DNA of 64,000 bases from Paenibacillus sp. FSL R5-0766 (lineage in GTDB: Bacteria; Bacillota; Bacilli; Paenibacillales; Paenibacillaceae): contig NZ_CP150227.1 in the NCBI RefSeq assembly GCF_037971845.1, forward strand, positions 2,976,001 through 3,040,000. Reading direction: 5' to 3'. Of this stretch, positions 25,714-34,661 are shown piece by piece. Every line of letters starts with the position of its first letter. Position 1 is the stretch's first letter. The translations under genes were made by a program, and so were the position numbers. The notes beneath the pieces were generated by a model. The model did no database searches and had not been told where the DNA came from. It worked only from the letters and a program-made list of their open reading frames with translations.

Positions 25714-26529
25714 ATGTTTGCGATAATAGGTGGGCGCTTCGCCCATCACTTTTTTGAACATTTTGGAGAAAAGCAATTGATCGGTGTAGCCCACAGAACG
25801 GGCAATATCACCAATGGTCAGACCGGGATCAAGGGTCAATTCGGCTGCCCTGCGCATCCGGTAATGAACAAGATACGACTGAATACTGCTTCCCATCTGG
25901 TCCTTGAACAGAGAGCACAGATAACTGCGCTGCAAACCGACATGGGCCGCGATGGATTGAACGGTAATGGCATTGGCATAGTTCATTTCAATGAAGTCCA
26001 TTACCTGCGTTACGTACGTTTCCTTCGAATAATCCTGCATGGGTTGAAGATGCTCTGAATTGGCCTGATCAATCAAAATGGAGAAGAATTGATACAGCAA
26101 ACCAGTCATGCTAATCTCCCAGCCTTTGTGAGTATTGCGGGAATTGATCATTCGGTGCAGGCAGGATCGCATCTCGTCATCCTCATTGCCCAGCTCAAAA
26201 ATCGGGTGATGCTCGGACAGACATGCTTGCTGTAAAAAGGATTGGCTATTGCTGCCTTGGAAAGCAACCCAGCTGTATTCCCAAGGGTCATCCTGATCTG
26301 CTTCGTAATGAACAACAGAGTGCGGAACAATTAGAAAACCTTGACCTTTATGCAGGGTATACGTTTTGCCACCAACTTCGAAGGTGCCTTTGCCATTCAG
26401 AATATAATGAATTTTATAATAGTCTCGCATGGCAGGGCCAAAGTGATGACCTGGTGTACAGGCTTCGGTTCCATAATGAAGGAACTGAAGCTCCTGAAAA
26501 TGATTGTTTTTGAACATATACGTAATCAA
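25684..26529 (-). CDS. AraC-family transcriptional regulator with cupin sensor
   Basis: The 281-residue protein has an N-terminal cupin ligand domain (HYILNGKGTFEVGGKTYTLHKGQGFLIVPHSVVHYEADQDDPWEYSWVAFQGS) and two C-terminal helix-turn-helices (ITVQSIAAHVGLQRSYLCSLFKDQMGSSIQSYLVHYRM and LTIGDIARSVGYTDQLLFSKMFKKVMGEAPTYYRK). This is the sugar-metabolism type (MsmR, RafR-like). TTG 26529 has AGGAG nine bases before it; ATG 26517 is an alternative. It is divergent from an aldo/keto reductase gene and may activate it when a sugar is bound. Its last codons sit in a terminator hairpin. Confidence 0.9.
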   Translation of the reverse strand: MITYMFKNNHFQELQFLHYGTEACTPGHHFGPAMRDYYKIHYILNGKGTFEVGGKTYTLHKGQGFLIVPHSVVHYEADQDDPWEYSWVAFQGSNSQSFLQQACLSEHHPIFELGNEDDEMRSCLHRMINSRNTHKGWEISMTGLLYQFFSILIDQANSEHLQPMQDYSKETYVTQVMDFIEMNYANAITVQSIAAHVGLQRSYLCSLFKDQMGSSIQSYLVHYRMRRAAELTLDPGLTIGDIARSVGYTDQLLFSKMFKKVMGEAPTYYRKHKTAPSQLSC

Positions 26530-26730
26530 GGGTATTCACTCCTGTACGATTTCGTCTCATCTTGCATTTTAACATACTAAATAGCTGAAAAGATTAATTA
26601 TTTAACATTAGTATATATGGATAACAATCATTATTCCATATGTTCAAAGTGAAATGCCATATCGTTTATCCAGGAAAATGTCTAAGATGAAAAGGAATTC
26701 AACAAACCTTACAGGAAAGTGAGAATAACG

Positions 26731-27735
26731 ATGCCCTATACTGCGAGTGAACAACGATATGATGAGATGAAATATGTACGTTCCGGCAAATCCGGAATCA
26801 GACTGCCGCAAATTGCGCTGGGTTTATGGCAGAACTTTGGTGGCAACCGCACATTGGATATTCAGGAAGAAATGATTTTACGTGCCTTCGACCTCGGAAT
26901 TAACCATTTCGATCTGGCGAATAACTATGGTCCACCTCCAGGATCAGCGGAAGAGAACTTTGGTGTGATTTACAAAAAACATCTGCGTCCTTACCGGGAT
27001 GAACTGCTCATCTCATCGAAGGCAGGCTACCATATGTGGAGTGGACCTTATGGCGAGTGGGGTTCCCGCAAAAACCTGATTGCCAGTCTGGATCAAAGTC
27101 TTGGTCGGATGGGACTGGATTATGTAGACATTTTCTATCATCACCGTCCAGATCCGGACACGCCATTGGAAGAAACGATGACGGCGCTGGATCATATCGT
27201 GCGGCAAGGTAAAGCGCTGTATGTGGGCTTGTCCAATTATAATGCAGAACAGACACAAGAAGCGGTAACCATTCTGCGTCGTCTGGGTACGCCATGTCTG
27301 GTTCATCAGCCAAACTACTCGATGTTGAATCGCTGGATTGAAGACGGTTTGCAGGACGTACTGGATGAGCAAGGCGTAGGTTCCATTGCGTTCTGTCCAC
27401 TCGGCCGCGGTCAGTTGACGAATAAATATGTCGATAAGATCAAGGAAGAACGCGCCAATCCAACAGGCAATTTGAAAAAAGAAGCTTACACAGACAAACG
27501 GATTGCCAAGTTCGATGCACTTCAGGCGGTAGCGGAGCGAAGAGGGCAGACGATCTCCCAACTAGCTCTGAACTGGATCTTGCGCGGTAACCGTGTAACT
27601 TCTGCATTGATTGGTGCAAGCCGTGTGTCCCAGATTGAAGAAAACGTGGCTGCCCTCCAGGCACCGGATCTGACAACGGAAGAGTTGAATGAGATCGAAA
27701 GCATTTTGGACGGAATGGGTAATTATCCGTGGTAA
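26731..27735 (+). CDS. Aldo/keto reductase, YghZ/GPR-like
   Basis: The 334-residue NADP-dependent TIM-barrel reductase begins YTASEQRYDEMKYVRSGKSGIRLPQIALGLWQNFGG, the pattern of YghZ (L-glyceraldehyde 3-phosphate reductase) and related Kv-beta-like proteins. The catalytic tetrad is visible: Asp and Tyr in HFDLANNYGPPPGSAEENFG, Lys in LLISSKAGYHMW, His in YVDIFYHHRPDP. The NADP end is TSALIGASRVSQIEENVAAL. ATG 26731 has AGGAAAG upstream. It is divergent from an AraC regulator, likely its activator. Detoxification of a reactive aldehyde is the usual role; the substrate is inferred only. Confidence 0.9.
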   Translation: MPYTASEQRYDEMKYVRSGKSGIRLPQIALGLWQNFGGNRTLDIQEEMILRAFDLGINHFDLANNYGPPPGSAEENFGVIYKKHLRPYRDELLISSKAGYHMWSGPYGEWGSRKNLIASLDQSLGRMGLDYVDIFYHHRPDPDTPLEETMTALDHIVRQGKALYVGLSNYNAEQTQEAVTILRRLGTPCLVHQPNYSMLNRWIEDGLQDVLDEQGVGSIAFCPLGRGQLTNKYVDKIKEERANPTGNLKKEAYTDKRIAKFDALQAVAERRGQTISQLALNWILRGNRVTSALIGASRVSQIEENVAALQAPDLTTEELNEIESILDGMGNYPW

Positions 27736-27800
27736 CATACACAGTATAGCTGTGTGAAAATTATAGTTAGGTAAGACTAATGTAATGTAAATGAAGAATG

Positions 27801-27842
27801 AAATGGCGCCTACCTGATCAATCAGGAAGGCGCCATTTTGTA
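27801..27842 (+). terminator. Rho-independent terminator after the aldo/keto reductase
   Basis: AAATGGCGCC pairs with GGCGCCATTT, with an inner CCTGAT/ATCAGG extension, followed by a short T-rich tail. It lies 65 bases after the stop. Confidence 0.85.
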
Positions 27843-28000
27843 TATGTCATTTTCTTTATAGGATAAGATCTATTATAATAGTTCATTAATTGACCTATGT
27901 TTATTTTTTCAGAATGAACCTAGTTCATAGCACCTGGTCCTAGGATTTAGGGTATAATATATAGAAGCTTTACAATTGAACTACGAAGGAGAGGCTCCAT

Positions 28001-29593
28001 TTGAACTTTGAACAGTGGATTTCGCCTGAAAGCTATAACCTGACATCCGAGATGGAGAATCATCCATCAGACCGGATTGCACTTAGATGGCTCAGCGATC
28101 AACGAGAATTGGAAGAGATTACGTATGGTGATTTGTTCAAGCAGGCGAATCGTCTTGCTGGAGGTTTGCGTGAACTTGGACTAGAGAAGGGTGATCGGGT
28201 GTTGGTCATGGTACCACGCCGTATTATTGCCTATGTCATTTATATTGCTTGTCTGAAACTGGGGATTGCCGTTATTCCTTCCTCCGAGATGTTACGGGCA
28301 AAAGATCTGGAATATCGTCTGCGTCACTCTGAGGCGCGGGCTGTTATTGTATGGTCCGAGACGACCTCAGAGGTAGAAAAGATGGACGCGGATCTGCAGT
28401 CACTGGCACATCGAATCGTGGCATCACCGAATGGGGAATTTAGCGTACCTGCTGAAGGTTGGGTCAATGTGCATCAGTTAATGCAGAATCAACCCGAAGA
28501 GATGGCTGCGGTGGAGACTCATCGTGATGATACGGCTATCCTTGCTTATACTTCGGGCACAACAGGTAATCCCAAAGGAGTTGTACATAGCCACGGTTGG
28601 GGATATGCCCACCTGCGGATCGCTTCTTCATTATGGCTGGATATTCAACCTTCAGATACCGTATGGGCAACGGCTGCACCTGGCTGGCAAAAATGGATCT
28701 GGAGCCCGTTCCTGTCCGTACTGGGAAGAGGCGCGACTGGACTGGTCTACAATGGATCATTCCAGCCCAAGCGTTATCTGGAACTGATGCAGGAACATCA
28801 TATTAATGTCCTTTGCTGCACACCAACGGAATATCGGTTGATGGCCAAAGCCGATGATCTTGGACATTATGACCTGTCTCATCTGCGCAGTGCTGTATCA
28901 GCGGGTGAACCGCTCAATCAGGAAGTCATTGAAATCTTCCAGCGTCACTTTGACCTGACTATTCGAGACGGATATGGACAGACCGAGAGCACGTTGTTAA
29001 TCGGCAGTCTCAAAGATGCGCCTGTACGTATTGGCTCGATGGGTCAGTCGATTACACCTGGGTTGATTGAAATTATTGACGATGAGGGACAACCTGTGCC
29101 TCCGGGTGAAGTAGGAGATATCGCGGTACACAAAGAGATGCCAGCTTTGTTCCGGTCCTATTATCAGGATGAGGGACGTAAGGAAGCGAGTCAGCGTGGC
29201 GATTATTTTGTAACTGGGGACCGTGCACGCAAAGACGAAGAAGGTTACTTCTGGTTTGAAGGCCGCAGTGACGATATTATCATTAGTTCGGGTTACACGA
29301 TTGGACCATTCGAAGTGGAAGAAGCACTCATGAAACACGCCAGTGTGAAGGAATGTGCGGTGGTTGCAAGTCCGGATGAGATCCGTGGAAATATTGTTAA
29401 AGCCTTTGTCGTGCTGAGAGATGATTCACTTGCTTCACCAGAATTAATGCGTGAATTGCAACATCACGTCAAGGAAATCACAGCACCTTACAAATATCCA
29501 CGTAAGATCGAATTTGTTACGGATCTGCCAAAGACCAACTCTGGTAAAATCCGCCGGATTGAGTTACGCGAACAAGAAAAACGTAATGGTTAA
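28001..29593 (+). CDS. Acyl-CoA synthetase, acetyl-CoA/medium-chain type (AMP-forming)
   Basis: The 530-residue protein is an ANL-superfamily ligase that activates a carboxylic acid with ATP to acyl-AMP and then acyl-CoA. Motifs are the P-loop-like YTSGTTGNPKGVVHSH (about residues 182-197), DGYGQTES (about 324-331), YFVTGDRARKDEEGYFWFEGRSDDIIISSGYTIGPFEVE, and the catalytic Lys region PKTNSGKIRRIELR. It resembles B. subtilis YtcI/AcsA-like MACS proteins. TTG 28001 has AAGGAGAGG upstream. A TATAAT at 27953-27958 may be its promoter. It stands alone; the acid used is unknown. Confidence 0.9.
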   Translation: MNFEQWISPESYNLTSEMENHPSDRIALRWLSDQRELEEITYGDLFKQANRLAGGLRELGLEKGDRVLVMVPRRIIAYVIYIACLKLGIAVIPSSEMLRAKDLEYRLRHSEARAVIVWSETTSEVEKMDADLQSLAHRIVASPNGEFSVPAEGWVNVHQLMQNQPEEMAAVETHRDDTAILAYTSGTTGNPKGVVHSHGWGYAHLRIASSLWLDIQPSDTVWATAAPGWQKWIWSPFLSVLGRGATGLVYNGSFQPKRYLELMQEHHINVLCCTPTEYRLMAKADDLGHYDLSHLRSAVSAGEPLNQEVIEIFQRHFDLTIRDGYGQTESTLLIGSLKDAPVRIGSMGQSITPGLIEIIDDEGQPVPPGEVGDIAVHKEMPALFRSYYQDEGRKEASQRGDYFVTGDRARKDEEGYFWFEGRSDDIIISSGYTIGPFEVEEALMKHASVKECAVVASPDEIRGNIVKAFVVLRDDSLASPELMRELQHHVKEITAPYKYPRKIEFVTDLPKTNSGKIRRIELREQEKRNG

Positions 29594-29647
29594 ATGAGAT
29601 TAGGTAACGAATGATTGAAAAATAATAGTATAAGTAGTGAAAGAGAA

Positions 29648-29786
29648 GGAATCGATTCTGCAGAAGCGATAGCGTTCGTATTTGTCTCCTAATTTTAACC
29701 TTTGAAAAATACGATGAAGAAAATTTGGAGACAACGACGATCTAAAGAACGATCCTTCGCTGTAACGGCCACTCAACAGAATCCAA
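29648..29786 (+). repeat. Inverted-repeat element related to the dispersed family, type B
   Basis: About 139 bp between the synthetase and aminopeptidase genes. It shares the layout of the A-type elements: GATTCTG / CAGAATC at the ends (29654-29660, 29777-29783), AAGCG-N2-AGCGTTCG, a 14-bp stem TGTCTCCTAATTTT (29683-29696) with AAAATTTGGAGACA (29720-29733), then ACGATC. Compared with copy A1, three base pairs of the stem differ but remain paired. It lacks the AT-rich outer arms. Not protein-coding. Confidence 0.7.
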
Positions 29787-29835
29787 GTCATTTGCAATCC
29801 ATGTCATAATATATGAAGCAGGAGTGAACACAACC

Positions 29836-31080
29836 ATGAGTCAATTTGAACAAACCTTTGAAAAGTCATTGGAACAATACGCAGAGCTGGTTGTTAAAGT
29901 CGGCGTGAATATCCAAAAAGGACAGGATCTGCTCGTCACTGCTCCCATTGAAACGCTTGAATTCACACGTCTGATTGTGCAAAAAGCCTATGCGGCTGGT
30001 GCAAACTATGTACAAGTGGACTTTGATGACGACAACATTACCCGCAGTCGTTTTGAGCATGGTTCCAATGACAGCTTTGATTATTATCCAGCGTGGAAAG
30101 CGGATATGATGGAGAAATTTGCAGAAGCAGGCGGCGCCACCCTGACGATCAAAGTTCCAGATCCTGAACTGTATAACGGAATTGACTCCGACAGCGTTTC
30201 CCGTGCTACCAAGGCAGCTGCACACGCACGTCGCGGTTATGCCAAATACACACGCAACCATGAAATTAGCTGGTGTCTGATCAAGGCCCCAACCAAGGCT
30301 TGGGCGAACAAAGTATTCGCCGACATCCCGGAAGAAGACCGAATCAACGTGATGTGGGAAACCATCTTTAAAATGAACCGTGTAGATGGCGGAGACGCCG
30401 TGCAAAATTGGAGAAAGCATCTGGATACCTTAACTGCAATGGGAGACTTGTTGAATAAAAAGAACTATAAGAGCCTGCATTACCGTGCGCCAGGTACAGA
30501 CTTGAAAATTGAATTGGTCCACAACCACATCTGGGGTGGCGGTGGTAGCGAAAATAAACAAGGTGTATACACCGTCGCCAATATGCCGACTGAAGAAGTA
30601 TTCACCATGCCTAAGCGTAGCGGAGTGAATGGGTATGTTAGCAGCACCATGCCTTTGAACCTGAACGGGCAACTGGTAGACCAGATGAGAATTACATTCA
30701 AGGATGGACAGGTTGTAGCGTTTACGGCAGCATCCGGTGAAGAGCATTTGAAGAACCTGTTTGCCACCGATGAAGGAGCACGTTATCTGGGTGAGGTCGC
30801 ACTCGTACCACATGACTCCCCAATCTCCAACCTGAATCGTATTTTCTACAATACAGGTATTGATGAAAATGCATCTTGCCACTTGGCTGTGGGAAGTGCG
30901 TATCCGTTCAACATGAAAGATGGCACAACCATGTCGAATGAAGAGTTACTGAAGCATGAGTGCAATGTGAGCTTGACTCACGTTGATTTCATGATCGGTT
31001 CCGCAGAACTGGATATCGATGGTGAGTTACAAGACGGTACAATCGAGCCGGTATTCCGTAAAGGCAACTGGGCATTTTAA
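29836..31080 (+). CDS. Aminopeptidase, peptidase family M29 (AmpS/AmpT)
   Basis: The 414-residue protein belongs to the thermophilic-aminopeptidase family M29, dinuclear-metal enzymes that remove N-terminal residues from peptides in the cytosol. Recognisable segments are LLVTAPIETLEFTRLIVQKAYAAGANYV, the metal-binding region NMPTEEVFTMPKRSGVNGYVSSTMPL, GARYLGEVALVPHDSPIS and the C-terminal HVDFMIGSAELDIDG carrying metal-ligand His and Asp. ATG 29836 has AGGAG 11-15 bases upstream; the frame is open twelve bases further up. It is preceded by a type B repeat element and followed by a strong terminator. Confidence 0.93.
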   Translation: MSQFEQTFEKSLEQYAELVVKVGVNIQKGQDLLVTAPIETLEFTRLIVQKAYAAGANYVQVDFDDDNITRSRFEHGSNDSFDYYPAWKADMMEKFAEAGGATLTIKVPDPELYNGIDSDSVSRATKAAAHARRGYAKYTRNHEISWCLIKAPTKAWANKVFADIPEEDRINVMWETIFKMNRVDGGDAVQNWRKHLDTLTAMGDLLNKKNYKSLHYRAPGTDLKIELVHNHIWGGGGSENKQGVYTVANMPTEEVFTMPKRSGVNGYVSSTMPLNLNGQLVDQMRITFKDGQVVAFTAASGEEHLKNLFATDEGARYLGEVALVPHDSPISNLNRIFYNTGIDENASCHLAVGSAYPFNMKDGTTMSNEELLKHECNVSLTHVDFMIGSAELDIDGELQDGTIEPVFRKGNWAF

Positions 31081-31118
31081 TTTCTAATCTAGCTAGTAGC
31101 AGTAATATTACTGAACGA

Positions 31119-31149
31119 GAAAGTGACTTCAACTTGAAGTCACTTTTTT
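31119..31149 (+). terminator. Rho-independent terminator after the aminopeptidase
   Basis: AAAGTGACTTCAA and TTGAAGTCACTTT form a 13-bp arm pair around a single C, so the real loop is several bases of the inner stem; it continues into TTTTTT. It lies about 40 bases after the stop and may also serve the convergent gene. Confidence 0.9.
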
Positions 31150-31169
31150 TCGTTTCTTTGTAACGCGGA

Positions 31170-31628
31170 TTACACAGGTCTTACAGGCACACATATTTCA
31201 CACCAATGCTGATTGAGCAGTTCCCAACGATATCGTTCTATAACTGGTTTGTTGTCCATCCGATAACCACTTGTTTGCAAATGAGGGATGATCATATTCC
31301 ATGCCTGCTGAATAGCTTCTGCCGTGTGCTTCACTTTACAGATGAGATAATCTCCGCCTGAAAGCTCGCCAAACTCAATGAAATCATCTTCCAGTCGTTC
31401 AGGTTCAGTAATAACAATACATGCATCATATCTACATTTCTCGGGTGGTGTGGTAGCCGGGTCATCTTGGGGAATACCCAGTAAAGTTGCTGATTCATGA
31501 AGCAATTGGTGTTTGTCTGCCCATTGTTTTAGTGTATTCATCGCTTGTGCATTGGCTGGACCGTAAGGCCCCACTTGTCGAACATAGGCAAGGCGACACG
31601 CCGGGAGGTTTTCGATATACATTTGCAT
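31170..31628 (-). CDS. GyrI-like small-molecule-binding protein
   Basis: This 152-residue protein carries one GyrI-like (AraC effector-binding, SHS2) domain without a DNA-binding domain: IENLPACRLAYVRQVGPYG at the N-terminus and GGDYLICKVKHTAEAIQQAWNMIIPHL, then KPVIERYRWELL. Relatives include SbmC/GyrI, AraC C-terminal domains and BmrR-type ligand domains. ATG 31628 is preceded by GAGAGGAAG; the frame is open to 31697 but the extra residues do not match the family. A single-domain protein like this binds or hydrolyses small molecules; the role is unknown. Confidence 0.85.
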   Translation of the reverse strand: MQMYIENLPACRLAYVRQVGPYGPANAQAMNTLKQWADKHQLLHESATLLGIPQDDPATTPPEKCRYDACIVITEPERLEDDFIEFGELSGGDYLICKVKHTAEAIQQAWNMIIPHLQTSGYRMDNKPVIERYRWELLNQHWCEICVPVRPV

Positions 31629-31874
31629 GGAATTCTTCCTCTCATTATGGTTTTCTCTTACATATTGGATGCTAACATGGTATAAAAAATATTTCATAAG
31701 TTTTTTGAAGAGATGTAGAACAATTAGTTTTGGCTGATGCAGAAGAATCTATATACTAAGCTAGGAAGTTTGCCGAATAGACTCAAGGGTTGTCGGGAAC
31801 AATTTCAAAGAATGACAAGCGTTGGCATTCATGTGAGACCAGTCTCCCAAAATCAGAATGGTGAGGTTCAATTA

Positions 31875-33455
31875 ATGAAAAAGAACGCTGAACAAGTACA
31901 ACAGGAACAATTCAAACGCTCAGAGTTCCTCCTGAACCGAAAACCAAATGTCCCTTTATCAACTCAATTGAACGTGAATGAACAGATGCTGAGAGAACGT
32001 TTTGATCAGTGTTCCGATGTGGTGTTCAGACCAGTGACGCTCGCAAAAGGAAACAACGTATTGTTGCTCTTTATGGATGGCTTGGTAGACACAAATATTA
32101 TAGACTTAGCCATTCTCAAACCTCTCTTTGAAGCGCAGAATGAGGAGGATTTGGAAGAAGAGCATGCCAGTCAGCTGATCCAGAGCGAGCGTCTAGCCAT
32201 GGTTCGCACCCGTAAGGTCTCCACGCTCTCTGACGTGATTCAGGGTGTGCTTAATTCATCTGTTGTAGTTATCATGGATGGACATGATACAGCCATGGTA
32301 GCCAATGTGGAAGGTGCGAAGACTCGAAGCGTGGAAGAGCCTGCCTCAGAGGCGGTTATTCGAGGTCCCCGGGAAGGGTTTAACGAATCCTTACGCGTTA
32401 ATACCAGCATGATCAGACGGAAAATCAAGTCGGATGCACTGAAAACAGAGTCGATTACAATTGGAGATGTGACACAGACCGAAGTGGTGATCACTTATAT
32501 TCAGGGGATTGCGAAGGAATCGATCCTTGATGAGGTCCGGACCCGCTTGAAAAACATAAAAACAGACAGTATTTTGGAGTCGGGATACATTGAGGAATTT
32601 ATACAAGATAAGATCCCTTCGCCCTTTCCTACTATTCAAAATACGGAACGTCCGGATACAGTAGCGGCCAGCTTGCTGGAAGGAAAGGTAGCCATAATCA
32701 CCGACGGTACGCCGTTTGTATTAATTGTGCCCTTTACATTCTGGACGGGAATGCAGTCCGCCGAAGATTATTATAATCCGAGCTTGTATTCTTCTGCGGT
32801 TCGTTTCATTCGAATTATTTTCATTTTCATCTCGCTGTTCTTGCCCTCTTTGTTCGTAGCCATCGTTAATTTTCACTCCCAGATGATTCCAACCAGTCTG
32901 GCCTTGAATTTTGCGGCAGCCCGAGAGAATAGCCCGTTTCCTACCGTGATTGAGACCATTCTGATGGAGATCTTGTTTGAAGGATTGAGAGAGGCGGGCA
33001 TCCGATTACCCAAGCAAGTTGGATCTGCGGTAAGCATTGTTGGCGCACTGGTTATTGGTCAGGCTGCGGTGGAGGCTGGTATTGTATCTGCTCCCATTGT
33101 CATTGTAGTTGCAGGAACAGGCATTGCATCTTTTACGATTGCACGCTTGAACTTGAGTCATCCCTTGCGGATGTTGCGCTTTGTTTTGCTCATTTTCGCG
33201 GGTATATTAGGCTTATACGGTATTGCAATTGTGACGTTGGCAACATTACTCCATATCACTTCACTGCGTTCGTTCGGTGTTCCTTACTTTAGTCCCATCG
33301 CTCCTCTGGTCAGGTCGGATCTTAAAGATGCGATATGGCGTTCCCCGCGATGGAGGATGTATAGTCGTCCGGAAGAAACGGCGGCTGCCGGATCACTTCG
33401 CACACCCCGGGGGCAGGCACCCGGTTCGAGAGAGAAAGGGGAGGGAGAGGCGTAA
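31875..33455 (+). CDS. Spore germination protein, GerA (A-subunit) family
   Basis: The 526-residue protein is an A subunit of a nutrient germinant receptor in the spore inner membrane. A soluble N-terminal half (SDVVFRPVTL, VLLLFMDGLVDTNIIDLAILKPL, TRSVEEPASEAVIRGPREGFNESLRVNTSMIRRKI) precedes about five membrane helices, with PSLFVAIVNFHSQMIPTSLALNFAAARENSPFPTVIETILMEILFEGLREAGIRLP, a strong family signature. ATG 31875 has GGTGAGG upstream; a 46-residue extension from 31737 has no ribosome site. It is followed one base later by a C-subunit gene; the B subunit faces it from the other strand. Confidence 0.93.
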   Translation: MKKNAEQVQQEQFKRSEFLLNRKPNVPLSTQLNVNEQMLRERFDQCSDVVFRPVTLAKGNNVLLLFMDGLVDTNIIDLAILKPLFEAQNEEDLEEEHASQLIQSERLAMVRTRKVSTLSDVIQGVLNSSVVVIMDGHDTAMVANVEGAKTRSVEEPASEAVIRGPREGFNESLRVNTSMIRRKIKSDALKTESITIGDVTQTEVVITYIQGIAKESILDEVRTRLKNIKTDSILESGYIEEFIQDKIPSPFPTIQNTERPDTVAASLLEGKVAIITDGTPFVLIVPFTFWTGMQSAEDYYNPSLYSSAVRFIRIIFIFISLFLPSLFVAIVNFHSQMIPTSLALNFAAARENSPFPTVIETILMEILFEGLREAGIRLPKQVGSAVSIVGALVIGQAAVEAGIVSAPIVIVVAGTGIASFTIARLNLSHPLRMLRFVLLIFAGILGLYGIAIVTLATLLHITSLRSFGVPYFSPIAPLVRSDLKDAIWRSPRWRMYSRPEETAAAGSLRTPRGQAPGSREKGEGEA

Positions 33456-33456
33456 C

Positions 33457-34647
33457 ATGGGAAAGGCAAAAAAAATGCTAGCCTGTTGTCTGGTCATGGC
33501 TCTGATCTCCGGATGCTGGGACAACCGCGAATTGAATGATCAGGCGATACAATTGGCAGCGGGCCTGGACTGGACTGAGGATCAAACGTATATAGTGAGT
33601 AATCAGTTTGCCCGAAATCCGGAAGCCGGTCAGAGCGATATGAAATCGCAAACCGGGTTTTACACTGAAATCGCTGAAGGTAAGACTCCAATGGCTGCAC
33701 TTGCTGCCATGCAATCCAAGGTCACGCGGATAATTAACCGGGGCCAGCGACGCAGTTTAGTCATCGGGGATAAGCTTGCACGAAGAGGATTCAAGGATAT
33801 TTTGGACTTTATTTTGCGTAATGCTGAATCTCCTATGCGTGTGGATCTGTTTATTGTAAAAAAAGGGGATGCATCCGATTTGCTTAAAAGCTCAACACCA
33901 TTTGGCGGCCAATCCCTGCGGGAATATTACAAGCTGCATCAAGCCAACTATGGCGCAGTCGATGTTACTTTTACAGATATGATCAGAATGATGAATGAGC
34001 TGTCTCATTCAGGGAATTTCATGCCTGCAATGGAAAAGGTATCAAAAAAAGGATCCGAAAAGATAGATGATCCGAAACAGGCTGTATACCGGTTTGCCGG
34101 TTCTGCTGTTTTGGATAATGATGCGAAACTACTGGGGTACTTGAATCTGGAGGAGACGAATAACAGTCTGTGGATCGTTAATTGGCCCCATCGACATCTA
34201 ATCACGGTTACTACGCCAGATGGAACTGGAACAATTACTATTCAGTTAAGGGGGACGAAAAGCAAGTGGAAAATGAAGAAAAATGACATAAAGAATATGC
34301 AACTGAATATGAGTGCGAACATTACTCTGGTTGAGAACACATCCAATCTCGATTTACTTAATACTGAAAATTTGGACGCAATCAAAAAGGAACTGGAGCA
34401 AGAAATAGAACGGCAGATGAAGCTACTCATCCGCAAATTTCAGCATGATCTCCACATTGATGCCATCGGTGTTGGTGAATACCTCTATCGTAATCATCCC
34501 CAACATTGGAGAACGGTCATGGATGAATGGCAGAACACGTTTCCTGCTATTGATTTCTCTTGTAGTGTTCGTCTGAAGTTCACACGTTTTGGGTTAACCG
34601 GAGCATCGGGATATCTCAAAAAAGAGGAGGTCAAAGATCCCCTGTGA
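33457..34647 (+). CDS. Spore germination lipoprotein, Ger(x)C family
   Basis: The 396-residue C subunit of a germinant receptor has a signal peptide with lipobox LISGC (Cys near residue 21, followed by WDNRELND, the classic GerC start). Inside are QFARNPE and RGQRRSLVIGDKLARRGFKDILDFILRNAESPMRVDLFIVKKGDASDLL, and the C-terminal domain ends with FPAIDFSCSVRLKFTRFG. It lies one base after the gerA-type gene with GGAGGGAGAGG upstream, so the two are co-transcribed. It stops 14 bases before the convergent gerB-type gene, with no terminator between. Confidence 0.93.
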   Translation: MGKAKKMLACCLVMALISGCWDNRELNDQAIQLAAGLDWTEDQTYIVSNQFARNPEAGQSDMKSQTGFYTEIAEGKTPMAALAAMQSKVTRIINRGQRRSLVIGDKLARRGFKDILDFILRNAESPMRVDLFIVKKGDASDLLKSSTPFGGQSLREYYKLHQANYGAVDVTFTDMIRMMNELSHSGNFMPAMEKVSKKGSEKIDDPKQAVYRFAGSAVLDNDAKLLGYLNLEETNNSLWIVNWPHRHLITVTTPDGTGTITIQLRGTKSKWKMKKNDIKNMQLNMSANITLVENTSNLDLLNTENLDAIKKELEQEIERQMKLLIRKFQHDLHIDAIGVGEYLYRNHPQHWRTVMDEWQNTFPAIDFSCSVRLKFTRFGLTGASGYLKKEEVKDPL

Positions 34648-34661
34648 CTGCAAAAACAGCC

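Noticed and set aside
31737..31874. N-terminal extension of the gerA-type gene
   Set aside because: In frame, but there is no ribosome site before it and it has no match to the family; ATG 31875 has a good one.
33277..33456. 60-codon open extension upstream of the gerC-type ATG
   Set aside because: It lies within the gerA-type gene in another frame; the lipoprotein signal begins at ATG 33457.
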